Source: Euperipatoides rowelli
Taxonomy: Eukaryota; Onychophora; Udeonychophora; Euonychophora; Peripatopsidae
Assembly: GCA_003024985.2 (NCBI GenBank)
Contig: PXIH01S0005843.1
DNA: 11,667 bases
Direction: 5' to 3' (one strand)
In this document: piece by piece, positions 1-8,404 of the stretch
Position numbering within the stretch: the stretch's first letter is position 1
Layout of the letters: every line of letters begins with the position of its first letter
The notes under the pieces: generated by a model
The model's input: only the letters and a program-made list of their open reading frames with translations
Told to the model about the DNA's origin: nothing
Database searches by the model: none
Position numbers and translations under genes: made by a program

Positions 1-837
1 AGTTTTCCTTATATCTTTTTGATAAGACTAACTGATGACATCATCAAAATTCTCTCAAACCGAATGTCTTTTTAAAATTTCCCCAATGAACTCTGACCTA
101 TACATTGATTTTTTTTTTTTAAATATTTTTTTATAGCCACGAACAATTATTACTTTTTTTTCTTTGAAATTAAATCATAAAAAAAAAATCTTTTATATGA
201 CCTTTAAGTACAAAATAACCAATTTTGCTGACATTTTGTATCTGTGTTTTTTATATTTGAGTGTAGGCGAGAGCTAATAATTATTATTTATTAGTTGGCA
301 GCTAAAGATTATTATTATTCAATAATAAATTCTTATCAATAAGAGTAATAAATATTATTATATAAAAGTTAAAATATTGACCATGGTATACAGAGATTGA
401 TATCCAGCTTTTTTTTTTTTTTTTTTCGTTATCTGAATTTAAAATAGTTTTACAATTTTATATAAAATAAAAGCTTTGTGTGCAATTCTATTTATATCCC
501 TGCTCTCAGGATGAAGAATTTGAAATCATTTTTCAAACATCAAATTATACAGAGGATCAAATTTTATGTTTCCTATTTGGATGGTTTTTAAAATTGAAGT
601 CGTGTAAAGCATTTATATTGTCATTTTCTGAACTCTTACTTATGTAAATTAGTTGGCAGATTATGCAAATAACTAAAGAAATTAACATATTGAAGTTTAT
701 TGATATGAACTTAAGACTTTCTTATAATGTTGAGGCTTTAAATATTACTCCAGATATAATTTATGTTTCAAGAAGCAAACTGTGTTTTTACAGTGTTTTA
801 TTACTGTTATTCTGATCAAAAATTGTTTAAAGCCCCT
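1..837. other. AT-rich intergenic DNA, no gene seen
   Basis: I find no convincing coding sequence, RNA gene or transposon boundary here. The stretch has long A/T runs, including about 16 T at 411-426, and many AAT/ATT trinucleotide tracts around 275-365. The 11-bp word TTAGTTGGCAG occurs twice in the same orientation, at 291-301 and 649-659. This is too little to define a repeat. Confidence 0.6.
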
Positions 838-1080
838 GTATCTCAGACTCAACATTGTTATCCAGCATAAAAACAGCCAGTCAGAGGTCTATCTGCGGTA
901 TGGTGTGCTATTTTATTTATTACTTATTTCTCAATAATGCTTTAATATAATCATGTTGGACTTTGGCTCAGTGTGTGGTTAAGGTTAGAGATTCTTTACT
1001 TTAATATGCTATTATATTAATGTTGGAGTTAGGGTTAATGTACAGTTAAGGTTTGTAGATTAATGTTGGGTCTGAGATCC
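838..1080. mobile_element. Small inverted-repeat element (putative MITE, about 243 bp)
   Basis: The left end GTATCTCAGACTCAACATTG (838-857) matches the reverse complement of TAATGTTGGGTCTGAGATCC (1061-1080) over about 18 positions with a few mismatches. That gives a short element with inverted ends and no coding capacity. The interior right half (about 1016-1055) holds degenerate GTTAGGGTTAA-like words. These resemble, in inverted orientation, the repeat at 7141-7240, so it may belong to the same wider family. I could not identify a target-site duplication, so the true ends may lie some bases further out. The superfamily is unknown. Confidence 0.45.
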
Positions 1081-1228
1081 AGACACTAGTAAAATTGTTT
1101 GATCTTCCCCAACCCCTCAGAAAGAAAAAAAAAAGAAAAATTACATAATTTCTAATTGACTGATTTTATTTGATCATCAGTATCACTATCAGCAGATGTA
1201 TAGATATATAAATTATGTTTATATATAT

Positions 1229-1400
1229 CAGAGTTCTGCACAGATATCCGACCCAACAGGTGACCGGAAAAAAACCCGACCTGCCATTGGGCCTTAGTCG
1301 GATTCAACAAAGTTATATCAGGTTTATTTTTTGTTTTTTCGGAACAGATTTGCGGAAAATGGTCTGGTTCGGACTCGGGTTTAAAAATTTCTGTCGTATT
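1229..1400. mobile_element. Probable hAT-type element end or fragment
   Basis: The segment begins CAGAGTTCTGCACAGATATC, which has the CAG-G-type start typical of hAT inverted repeats. It continues into a patch unusually rich in CCGAC/CGGAC words (about 1248-1382) that stands out from the surrounding AT-rich DNA. In my recollection, many invertebrate non-autonomous hAT elements have subterminal GGGTCGG/CCGACC words of this kind. The matching right end, TGTGCAGAACTCTG, is not found downstream, so the element is truncated or its other end has diverged. Short open frames on both strands across this patch have no recognisable protein character. Confidence 0.35.
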
Positions 1401-2100
1401 GTTTTTGTGTTTTTTTAATTTCTTTTTTAATTTCAATTCGAGATTTGATAAAAATAGCTTAATCTAAATAAATACTCTACAAATGAAAACTCGATTAATT
1501 TAAATATAGGCCACTGTATAATGAATGTATATTATTTCTAATATGCACCGTTACAAAAGAATAAGAAACAGCAGACAGGAAGCTTTGAAGTAAAACCATT
1601 TATTTGCTTATATAGGAATATGCTTGCCTAGTTGTAACAATAAGAACGCCACAGTCTCTCTGGCCATGCTCATGGTTAACTTTCAGCTGGACATTACTCC
1701 TCAGGTCATTCACACTGAACCAATCACTGTTTAAAAATATCTGGACTGCCAATGACTCCTATCAGGGATAAGCCACCGGATGTTCATAAGCGGCCATCTT
1801 GGATGAGGTAGAAGTGGTGGTTTTATTTAAAAAAACATAGGTTTCAATTGGATGTGCTACACTGNAAATTGCTGTGACTTTGCTATGTTCACATTCATTT
1901 TCAGTTGTTTTTGGTAGAAAAAAATATAGATCTTGCTTTAAAAATTGTTGCAGTGACAATCAATAGATTGATTACTAAAAGCACATAGTTTACATTAGTT
2001 GATGCTTGGTGACACTCTTCTATTTACCGCCTGCAAATTATTTTGCTATGGGAAAATAAAAGAAACAATAATTTTTAAGTCAGTGGAACCAACAACACCA
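1401..2100. other. Intergenic DNA, no gene recognised
   Basis: This is AT-rich sequence with one more balanced patch at about 1560-1830. On the minus strand the patch reads through CAAGATGGCCGC (1789-1800), a good start-codon context, but the frame gives only an eleven-residue peptide before a stop. The phrase GCCATCTTGGATG also recurs in unrelated repeats (compare 7579 and 9271), so I treat it as repeat-derived. Base 1865 is N. A longer minus-strand frame across 1762-1959 is low-complexity and contains the N, so I do not call it a gene. Confidence 0.5.
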
Positions 2101-2147
2101 ACAGTCTAGCAGGAAGAGCTCTTTAGGAGTGACCCTCGGACAATGAC

Positions 2148-2266
2148 AAAGTAAACTGGTAATCATGACAGTTAATTACCAATTAATATGTTCATATTAA
2201 AATAAGCTTGTTGCATATATTTGATTTGATTCATGCACTCGAGAGTGCATAACCAGTTTACTCTGT
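2148..2266. repeat. Inverted repeat pair with central hairpin
   Basis: AGTAAACTGGT near 2150-2160 is repeated in inverted form as ACCAGTTTACT near 2254-2264. Between them lies a perfect short hairpin, ATGCACTC / GAGTGCAT with a two-base loop (2233-2250). Together they could be the core of a small foldback element, but no target duplication is visible and the arms are short. The sequence to either side (2101-2147 and 2267-2468) has no recognisable feature. Confidence 0.35.
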
Positions 2267-2632
2267 GTTTACATAAATGCGTCTAATTTAGCCACATTGC
2301 CATGACTTTAATCAACATTTATATTGAAGCCATGACAAAAGAATGCAAACAAAGATCTATTGACTCTCGAGCACAGAAATCAAGCAAATAATAAAGTACA
2401 TAAACATTATATCATTATAATATTATACACAATGCTGTAGACTATACACTGAGGCCTATATTATTTTTGGTTACGGTGCGGTTTTATCAGCAGTCAGCGT
2501 TAAAAAAAATATGCAACTTATTTTTAAGGAATTAATAGATTTGACACTCGCCTTCAATTTGGGCTATGGATGTACACCTTGTTCTCTATAGATATTGATG
2601 TTTTATAAAAAAAAACATCTTTGTTAATAATC

Positions 2633-2640
2633 GTTTAAGC
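2633..2640. repeat. Left target-site duplication of the hAT MITE
   Basis: GTTTAAGC abuts the CAGGGG terminus. The partner at 3076-3083 is ATTTAAGC, with one mismatch in eight. Confidence 0.7.
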
Positions 2641-3075
2641 CAGGGGTTCCCAATCCTGTGCCCGCGGCCACCATAGTGCCCATCGACCAATTTATGTGTG
2701 CCCGCTGCTGTTCGACCATGAAATGAAAGTTTGTCACTGTTAACTTGCCAGTGCCCAAATACCAATGATTTAGAATATGAGTGGTTAGGCAACCAATTTT
2801 AGGCAGTTGTTTTCTTGTAAATCGATCTCTTTAATTCCACCTTTTGTGNCAAGTTAACACGGATGAACTAGAGTGCAATGCACACAGACGGCCAAATTGA
2901 GTATTGGTGGGGATAGTTAGAGAATTGTCTAAATACAGGCGATGCAATCCAGATTCTAACGCGTTTTTGACATCTACGCATATATTTTCATCATTACGGA
3001 AAATATAGATGGTGCTCGCCGCCCTACCAGTATTTCAGAATGTGCTCTAGGGTACAAAAAGGTTGGGAACCCCTG
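2641..3075. mobile_element. Complete hAT-type MITE (435 bp) nested in the foldback element
   Basis: The left end CAGGGGTTCCCAATCCTGTG and the reverse complement of the right end, CAGGGGTTCCCAACCTTTTT, are identical over the first 13 bases and similar beyond. CAGGGGTTCCCAA is a classic hAT-superfamily terminus. The flanks GTTTAAGC (2633-2640) and ATTTAAGC (3076-3083) agree at seven of eight positions, as expected for an aged 8-bp hAT duplication. The interior is richer in GC than the surroundings, contains one N (2849) and encodes no transposase, so it is non-autonomous. It lies wholly between the two arms of the 2469-3355 element and therefore inserted later. Confidence 0.85.
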
Positions 3076-3083
3076 ATTTAAGC
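3076..3083. repeat. Right target-site duplication of the hAT MITE
   Basis: ATTTAAGC follows the CCCCTG terminus directly and matches 2633-2640 at seven of eight bases. Confidence 0.7.
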
Positions 3084-3120
3084 CATTATAACGCCATTTC
3101 TTTTAGATACCATCTAGCGG

Positions 3121-3150
3121 TGGATGAAGGAAGGATACTTCCTTCATCCA
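3121..3150. repeat. Perfect hairpin, 13-bp arms
   Basis: TGGATGAAGGAAG (3121-3133) and CTTCCTTCATCCA (3138-3150) are perfect inverted copies separated by GATA. The hairpin sits in the interior of the foldback element, just right of the hAT insertion. It is long enough to extrude as a cruciform, or to fold if transcribed. Confidence 0.8.
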
Positions 3151-3355
3151 AAAACCGGTAAAATAGATATCTCTTCCGCTGACATAAAATAATCCAAAAA
3201 ACGAGCTCGTTTTTTTTTTTTAAACGATCAAAATGTATAGAAAACGAAGTGTTCTTGCATAGACCAAATTGAAGGTGAGTGCAAATCTATTAATTCCTTA
3301 AATATAAATTTCATATTTTTTTAACGCTGACTGCTGGTAAAAGCGTATCATAACC

Positions 3356-4435
3356 TTATTTTTTTTTTAAAATTACAGTGTATGTATTGTCAACAGCTCT
3401 AAACCTATAATTTTTTTTTCACTGTTCATAACAGATTTATTTTAGAGTGAGAGGGTTATTCATTGCTAAATAATATTCATAATAATAAGTAATCATTGGA
3501 TATAATATATCATTTTAATGAACAATGTAACTACTGTAAGTCCCGATGTAAGTGTTTAGCTATTTTAATTCCTATAATATGACATATTGTTGACATTGTA
3601 TCTTGATCTTCGCGAGTTAAATTTCATTGCAAAAAAGAAAACTCCGTCCGCCATTAATATTAAGCGATGTTGAAATGTCTAGATTATAATAAAGCTTGAG
3701 TGAAAGCAAATATATTACAATCAAGATTTAAATTATAATGAATGCATGCAAGCAAGAAAAATGTTACTTTCTGTGTCATTGATAAATTGTTTGACTGTAT
3801 AGGCAGCTCTAATTTTAGACTCTTTATGATTTTTACTCTCTATTTAAAAATTTTTAATTGAAATTTTTTTTTTTTTAAATATTGGTAGTAAAAAAATATC
3901 TTAAATTTTATTGACAGAACATAAATAATATTTCGATTTGTTTTTTTGTTTTCTCTCTTTTTTTTCTTACTCTTTTGTCAAAATATGAGACGCTGGAATG
4001 ATTAATGATTACTTTAAAATGGTGACGTCAGAAAAGGCTTGCTTGCTCTTAAGAAACCTTTTTTAATGATAATATTAAACACGCATGCACACACACTATT
4101 TCCCATTTCAAATTATCAGAAAATAAATACTATTTGCTGAAGTTAAAAAGTCGGACTGAATAAATAACCAAAGTATTAGAGGATTAAGTACTCTATGTTA
4201 AAACTAATTCATTTCCAATAATAATAATAATAAAAACATTTACTATTCTTTTTGATTATTATTAATTTTCTAAATTAAAAATAACAAATCTCTATTTTAT
4301 AAAAACGAATTGTGAAAAAGATTTATTTATAATTTCACTCAAATAATTTAACAGAATAAAAGATCAACAAAACCTACTTAATAATAATACAGTAATAATA
4401 ATAATATTAATATAATGATATAAAATTATGATAGG
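3356..4435. other. AT-rich intergenic DNA, no gene seen
   Basis: There is no credible open frame or element boundary. It contains many T and A homopolymers (3356-3370, 3410-3420, 3866-3876) and AAT tracts at 4219-4231 and 4380-4408. A perfect TGACGTCA octamer (CRE consensus) lies at 4023-4030, and a single site like this is expected by chance. The AAT tracts at 4380-4408 lead directly into the GAT-rich array. Confidence 0.6.
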
Positions 4436-4835
4436 ATGATGAGAGCAGTATGATGAGGATGTTTATGATGATGGTGATGTTGATTATGGTAATGAGAAGG
4501 AGGATGATGGTGATGATGATAATGATGGTGATGTTGATGGTTTTTCTGATTATGGCGATGAGGATGATGGTGATGATGTTGATAATGGTGATTGTGGTGA
4601 TGATTATGATGTTTATCATGATGTTGATGTTAATTATGGTTATAATGGGGATGTTGATCAGGATGTTGATTATGGTGATGGAAGGATGGGGATGATGTTG
4701 ATGGTGGTGATGTTAATGATGATGGTGTTGATTATAGGGATGGTGTGGTGATTATTGTGATGATCATGAGGATGATGATGATGAGGAGGTTAATGATGAT
4801 GGTGATGATAACGATGATGCCGTTGAATATGATGA
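4436..4835. repeat. Long impure (GAT/GTT/GGT)n trinucleotide array
   Basis: About 400 bp consist almost entirely of degenerate trinucleotides of the type GAT, GTT, GGT and GAG. The + strand is G/T/A-rich with almost no C. The array is flanked by AAT tracts on both sides (4380-4408 and 4838-4865), as if an AAT microsatellite had mutated and expanded. Open frames on both strands (4450-4695 on +, 4407-4619 on -) follow from the composition: they read as strings of Met/Val/Ile and should not be annotated as proteins. Confidence 0.9.
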
Positions 4836-5094
4836 TAATAATTATAGTAATAATAATAATAATATATTATTAATTAAATTAAATTCTAATAATGATATAT
4901 TACTAATAAGCGAAAGAGTTTAATAACATTTTGTGCATATTGTCACCCATACTTTTGACCTTGGGTAGTGCTCAGAGTAAATCTACAGAGTAAATCAGAG
5001 CATTCTCCGAATCTGGAAAAGTCAGATTCTTTTAAAAAAAAAACGGAGTATGCTTTTTTGCAGATTTTAGTAAACTCCGAGCACACTCTGTCTT
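4836..5094. other. Left junction of the 118-bp array, diverged GAGTA-rich DNA
   Basis: After an AAT-rich stretch (4836-4910), the segment 4970-5094 contains repeated CAGAGTAAAT words (4974, 4987, 4996) and CTCCGA words. It ends with GTAAACTCCGAGCACACTCTGTCTT. That ending resembles the tail of the adjacent satellite monomer, so it is probably a diverged, partial edge copy. No gene is visible. Confidence 0.5.
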
Positions 5095-6330
5095 GGATAT
5101 TAATAAACTCTGAGTACTATCAGAGTATACTCTGACTTCTCTGAGTAAAAGCATCAGGATTCAGAGGAGTACCCACAATGCATCATAACCCAATCAGTGC
5201 ACACCCAGTCATGGATATTAATAAACTCTGAGCACTATCAGAGTATACTCTGACTACTCCGAGTAAAAGCATCAGGATTCAGAGGAGTACGCACAATGCA
5301 TCATAACATAATCAGTGCACACTCTGTCTTGGATATTAATGAACTCTGAGAACAATCAGGACTTCTCTGAGTAAAAGCATCAGGATTTAGAGGAATAACC
5401 ACAGTGCACGCCCAGTCATGGATATTAATAAACTCTGAGCACTATCTGAGTATACTCTGACTACTCCAGGTAAAAGCATCAGGATTCAGAGGAGTACCCA
5501 CAATGCATCATAACACAATCAGTGCACGCTCTGTCATGGATATTAATAAACTCTGAGCACTATCAGAGTATACTCTGACTGCTCCGAGTAAAAGCATTAT
5601 GATTCAGAGGAGTACCTATAAAACATCATAACACAATCAGTGCACACTCTGTCATGGATATTAATAAACTCTGAGCACTATCAGAGTATACTCTGACTAC
5701 TCCGTGTAAAAGCATTATGATTCAGAGGAGTACCCATAAAACATCATAACACAATCAGTGCACACTCTGTCATGGATATTAATAAACTCTGAGCACTATC
5801 AGAGTATACTCTGACTGCTCCGAGTAAAAGAATTATGATTCAGAGGAGTACCCATAAAACATCATAACACAATCAGTGCACACTCTGTCATGGATATTAA
5901 TAAACTCTGAGCACTTTCAGAGTATACTCTGACTACTCCGAGTAAAAGCATTAGGATTCAGATGACTACCCACAATGCATCATAACACAATCAGTGTACA
6001 CACTGGATATTAATAAACTCAGCACTATCAGAGTATACTCTGATTACTCTGAGTAAAAACATTAGGATTCAGAGGACTACCCACAATGCATCATAACACA
6101 ATCAGTGCACACACTGTCATGGATATTAATAAACTCTAAGCACTATCAGAGTATACTCTGGTCTGACTACTCTGAGTAAAAGCATTATGATTCAGAGGAG
6201 TACCCACAATGCATCATAACACAATCAGTGCACACTCTGTCATGGATATTAATAATAAACTCTGAGCACTATCAGAGTATACTTTGAGTAAAAGCATCAG
6301 GATTCAGAGGAGTACCCACTATGCATCATA
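5095..6330. repeat. Satellite-like tandem array, 11 copies of a 118-bp monomer
   Basis: The word GGATATTAAT starts a monomer at 5095, 5213, 5331, 5420, 5538, 5656, 5774, 5892, 6005, 6121 and 6244. The spacings are 118, 118, 89, 118, 118, 118, 118, 113, 116 and 123. Each monomer carries AACTCTGAGCACTAT, the palindrome CAGAGTATACTCTG, a TCCGAGTAAAAGCAT block, GATTCAGAGGAGTAC, GCATCATAACACAATC and GTGCACACTCTGTCAT. Copy 3 is shortened by two internal losses, one removing the palindrome. Copy 10 has a small GTCTG duplication, and copy 11 has an extra TAA and ends early. No protein frame runs through it. It could be a short satellite array or the internal minisatellite of a larger mobile element. 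Confidence 0.95.
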
Positions 6331-6640
6331 CTCTGCATAATTTTTTATTTTGACTATGCAAGATCTTTTTTGACAGCGGTGACTATTTTTTAAATGTTGA
6401 AAAAAATAAGATGTTTCCAGTCAATGAGTTAGTAATAACTACTGGACATTTTCTTCTTTCATTTCCATCTTTTATTACTCTGTTATCGGATTTTTAATCA
6501 TCTCGAACTCTGTCTCACTTTCTTTATATTCTGCTTGTACTCCATGATTTTTAATTTAATTTTGTTAATAGGTATAAAAGGCCGATTCAGCATACCAATT
6601 AGAATATGCCACATCAGAATGACATCACTTCCGGCCCTGA
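6331..6640. other. Intergenic DNA, no gene seen
   Basis: This is AT-rich sequence between the satellite and the hAT-type fragment. GGTATAAAAGG at 6571-6581 is a good TATA-box-like word, but no transcript or coding start can be tied to it. No inverted repeat or element end was recognised. Confidence 0.45.
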
Positions 6641-6791
6641 CAGTAACGGTTAAGTTACTACCTTAATAATTTGTAACTAATTACCCACACAAATAATCCA
6701 ATTTAAAAGTAACTAGTTACTTGTACCATTATTGAAAAAAGTAATTAATTACAGTAACTCGTTCCTTTTACTCGAGTACTCCCCAACACTG
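6641..6791 (-). mobile_element. hAT-type non-autonomous fragment, AGTAACT-rich
   Basis: Read on the minus strand, the segment starts CAGTGTTGGGGAGTACTCGA (6791 downward). This is a terminus I recognise from widespread animal hAT elements that carry repeated AGTAACT / AGTTACT words. Such words fill the segment: GTAACT at 6763, the perfect palindrome AAGTAACTAGTTACTT at 6707-6722, GTAACTAATTAC at 6673 and AAGTTACTA near 6652. The other end, expected to mirror CAGTGTTGGGG, is not visible. CAGTAACGG at 6641 may be its degenerate remnant. Flanking 8-mers do not match, so the element is probably truncated. No coding capacity. Confidence 0.6.
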
Positions 6792-7140
6792 GTTGCGACC
6801 ATGAAATACAGCATTTCAATCCACTCAGGGTTCTAGGTACATGATAGACACTTGCACTGCCTCTGCAGGTAACAATAATCCAGGGAGAAATAGGTATTTA
6901 CCAAGTAAAGTGTAGTCAATAGTCCGCTCCAACATGGAGCTACTCCTACTTGGCAAGTATTCATTTTGCATGACTGAAAATTATTAAGTTTGTGTTTATA
7001 TGAACTTACTAATTTTTTGGTTGTTTTGCTATTTATATTCCTTTCCCAGTCAGTAACATGAGACGTTAAAAATTGAAATGACTAATTCCTCTTTTGGCAC
7101 ATGATCAAGATACATAGCAACCTTATTTATTTTTTGTTTA
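6792..7140. other. Intergenic DNA with one foldable segment
   Basis: No protein frame is recognised. The only structure is the nested stem set at 6895-6959, described separately. The remainder is AT-rich and ends in TTTTTTGTTTACAG, which leads into the 7141 repeat copy. Confidence 0.45.
6895..6959. other. Nested stem-loop candidate
   Basis: TATTTACCAAGTA (6895-6907) can pair with TACTTGGCAAGTA (6947-6959) over 13 positions with one G-U and one A-C. Inside it, GTAG (6912-6915) pairs with CTAC (6940-6943), and CTCC (6927-6930) pairs with GGAG (6936-6939) around AACAT. This could be a structured RNA or the remains of a small palindromic element. It matches no tRNA or other family I know, and the inner helices are short enough to be chance. 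Confidence 0.25.
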
Positions 7141-7240
7141 CAGTCCTAACCTTACCTAACCCTGAACCTTAACTCCGACTACATATTAAACCCACTTTTC
7201 CCCAACCCTATGATAATCTAGAGGTGAAATAATACTTTTT
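7141..7240 (+). repeat. Diverged copy of the CTAACCCT / AACTCC repeat family
   Basis: The order CTAACCTTA, CCTTAACTCCGACTACAT, AACCCAC, ATAATCTAGAGGTGAAATAA and TTTTTGATCG parallels that in the left arm of the 7453-7745 hairpin: CCTTACCCTGG, CCTAACTCCAACTACAT, ATCCAC, TTAATCAAGAGGTGCAATAA and TTTTTGATAG. The two segments are homologous, with this copy older or more diverged. It runs in the same orientation as the hairpin's left arm. Confidence 0.65.
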
Positions 7241-7288
7241 TGATCGATTTTGAGAATTTTGACCCAATTTCTGTAAACCTACCATAAT

Positions 7289-7420
7289 GACAAAAATATA
7301 TGTGCAGATGTTAAAAACACGGTAAAATTGTACTTAGGCCAATGAGTTTTTAACAGCTTCTGTCAGTAACAACATATTGTTTAAATCATCCAACCTATCC
7401 CAAATGTGCATATTTTTGTC
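7289..7420. repeat. Nested inverted repeats
   Basis: GACAAAAATATATGTGCAGA (7289-7308) is echoed in inverted form by CAAATGTGCATATTTTTGTC (7401-7420), and inside it GTTAAAAAC (7310-7318) pairs with GTTTTTAAC (7346-7354). The segment lies between the 7141 copy and the large hairpin and may be the interior of one larger palindromic element. No target duplication is visible. Confidence 0.45.
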
Positions 7421-7452
7421 CATGCTCCGGCTTTTTTTTTTTTTTACAATGT

Positions 7453-7745
7453 ACCTTACCCTGGATCCTAACTCCAACTACATGTGAAATCCACTAACAT
7501 AATTAATCAAGAGGTGCAATAACCCATTTTTGATAGTTTTACTATTTTATTACAAATCCTAGCCTTAATAACAAGTTGGCCATCTTGGGTACATTCCAGC
7601 TTACGGTCTCCCCAAAATGGCCAACTTGTCTTTAAGGCTAGGATTGCAATAAAATAGTAAAACTATCAAATAGGGGTTATTGCACCTCTTGATTAATTTA
7701 GTGGATTTCACATTTAGTTGGAGTTAGATACCAGGATAAGGGTTA
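7453..7745. repeat. Large imperfect palindrome, arms about 137 bp, 20-bp loop
   Basis: The left arm (7453-7589) and right arm (7610-7745) are inverted copies. They share TAACTCCAACTA, TGTGAAATCCACTAA, TTAATCAAGAGGTGCAATAACCC, TTGATAGTTTTACTATTTTATT, CCTAGCCTTAA and CAAGTTGGCCAT, with a few substitutions and small gaps. The loop is about 7590-7609. Outside the right arm, ATTGTAATAAAAT (about 7754-7766) repeats a word found inside the arms, so the family is built from smaller modules. There is no open frame. It is a foldback or MITE-like element of unknown superfamily, or an inverted duplication of a repeat, and a transcript across it would form a long hairpin. Confidence 0.85.
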
Positions 7746-7766
7746 AGATTAGGATTGTAATAAAAT

Positions 7767-8259
7767 ATTAAAGCTGTTTAATATAATGTCATCGGTATGG
7801 TGGCCATCTTTGGGGAAACGTAAAGTGGAATATAGCCAGTATCTTTTCAATCTTTAATCTTATTTGAGGATTATTTTCTTCAATTCAGATTCTAAACTTA
7901 TGTAAATTATGTTATGGAATTCTTTCTTTGAAAAATTATAAGTAGAGACTTTTTATTTATAATCATAATGATTATAATATGGATTCTTAATTAAGTTAAT
8001 TAAAAAATATTAATTTGAAAACATGAACAATTCAATTAAATTTCTTCCTTCCTTTTTTTTTTTTTTTAATAACAAACATAACTTTTTAGTCGCAGAACTG
8101 TTTGGATTAATCTAATTATTTTTACAATTTAATAAAATTATTATTTTTCTCAGTTGCCAGTATGAATTAATTGCTTTAAAACTAAGAATAATTAATCGCA
8201 ATCCCTCATGTTTGGCTCAGAATCTTTATATTGAAACAGTAAACATTAGGAAATAAAAT
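7767..8259. other. AT-rich intergenic DNA, no gene seen
   Basis: No credible open frame or element end. GTGGCCATCTTTGGGGAAAC (7800-7819) echoes the centre of the neighbouring hairpin (GGCCATCTTGGG at 7578), so a trace of that family may continue to about 7820. The rest is AT-rich with a long T run at 8056-8068. Confidence 0.5.
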
Positions 8260-8370
8260 ATAGGGTCATCCATTAAATACATCAGAAAGAAGGTGGGGGG
8301 GGGGAGGGGTTTTGAATAAGCGTGATATGATGGAGGAAGGGGGGATAAAATATGATGTCACATTATTTCT
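8260..8370. repeat. G-rich dispersed repeat segment
   Basis: GGGTCATCCATTAAATACATCA (8262-8283) is followed by a G10 run, AGGGG, a second run of six G (8339-8344) and TATGATGTCACATTA. From memory, this layout resembles a dispersed invertebrate repeat with a GTC(A/G)TCCATNAATNACGTCA start and long G tracts. The two G-run clusters (8295-8309 and 8332-8344) could form G-quadruplex-like structures on the + strand. No coding capacity. Confidence 0.4.
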
Positions 8371-8404
8371 TTTTTAAAAAATCAAATCTTCGGTAAATTA
8401 TATA

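Larger units (their letters stand above)
2469..3355. mobile_element. Foldback DNA element with inverted arms of about 150 bp, split by a hAT MITE
   Basis: The left arm (2469 to about 2620) and the right arm (about 3200 to 3355) are inverted copies of each other. The left arm starts GGTTACGGTGCGGTTTTATC and the right arm, read inward on the minus strand, starts GGTTATGATACGCTTTTACC. Both continue through CAGCAGTCAGCGTTAAAAA, AAGGAATTAATAGATTTG, CCTTCAATTTGG and CTATG, with scattered mismatches. TTATTTTT lies directly outside both ends (2461-2468 and 3356-3363) and would be an 8-bp target duplication, although it is low-complexity. Long inverted arms with an 8-9-bp duplication would suit a MULE-like element, but there is no coding sequence to test this. 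Removing the nested hAT MITE and its duplication leaves an original element of about 444 bp. Confidence 0.7.

Noticed and set aside
1152-1436. 94-codon frame on the minus strand and an overlapping + frame
   Set aside because: The composition is Lys/Asn- or Phe-rich from A/T runs, the frames cross a probable hAT fragment, and no domain is recognisable.
1762-1959. Minus-strand frame with ATGGCCGC start context
   Set aside because: It contains an N, and the good start context leads to only eleven codons. GCCATCTTGG words recur in repeats of this window.
2586-2792. 68-codon minus-strand frame
   Set aside because: It spans the junction between the foldback element and the hAT MITE end, so it cannot be an ancestral gene.
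4023-4030. Perfect CRE octamer TGACGTCA
   Set aside because: A single 8-bp site in long AT-rich DNA with no nearby gene or promoter is expected by chance.
4450-4695. Open frame of Met/Val/Ile residues on the + strand
   Set aside because: It is produced entirely by the GAT/GTT trinucleotide array. The opposite strand is open for the same reason.
5095-6330. CRISPR-like array of direct repeats
   Set aside because: Monomers are contiguous 118-bp tandem units with no short repeat/unique spacer alternation, and the context is eukaryotic.
7141-7200. Telomere-like CCTAACC words
   Set aside because: They are irregular and belong to a dispersed repeat family with inverted copies. There is no regular hexamer array.
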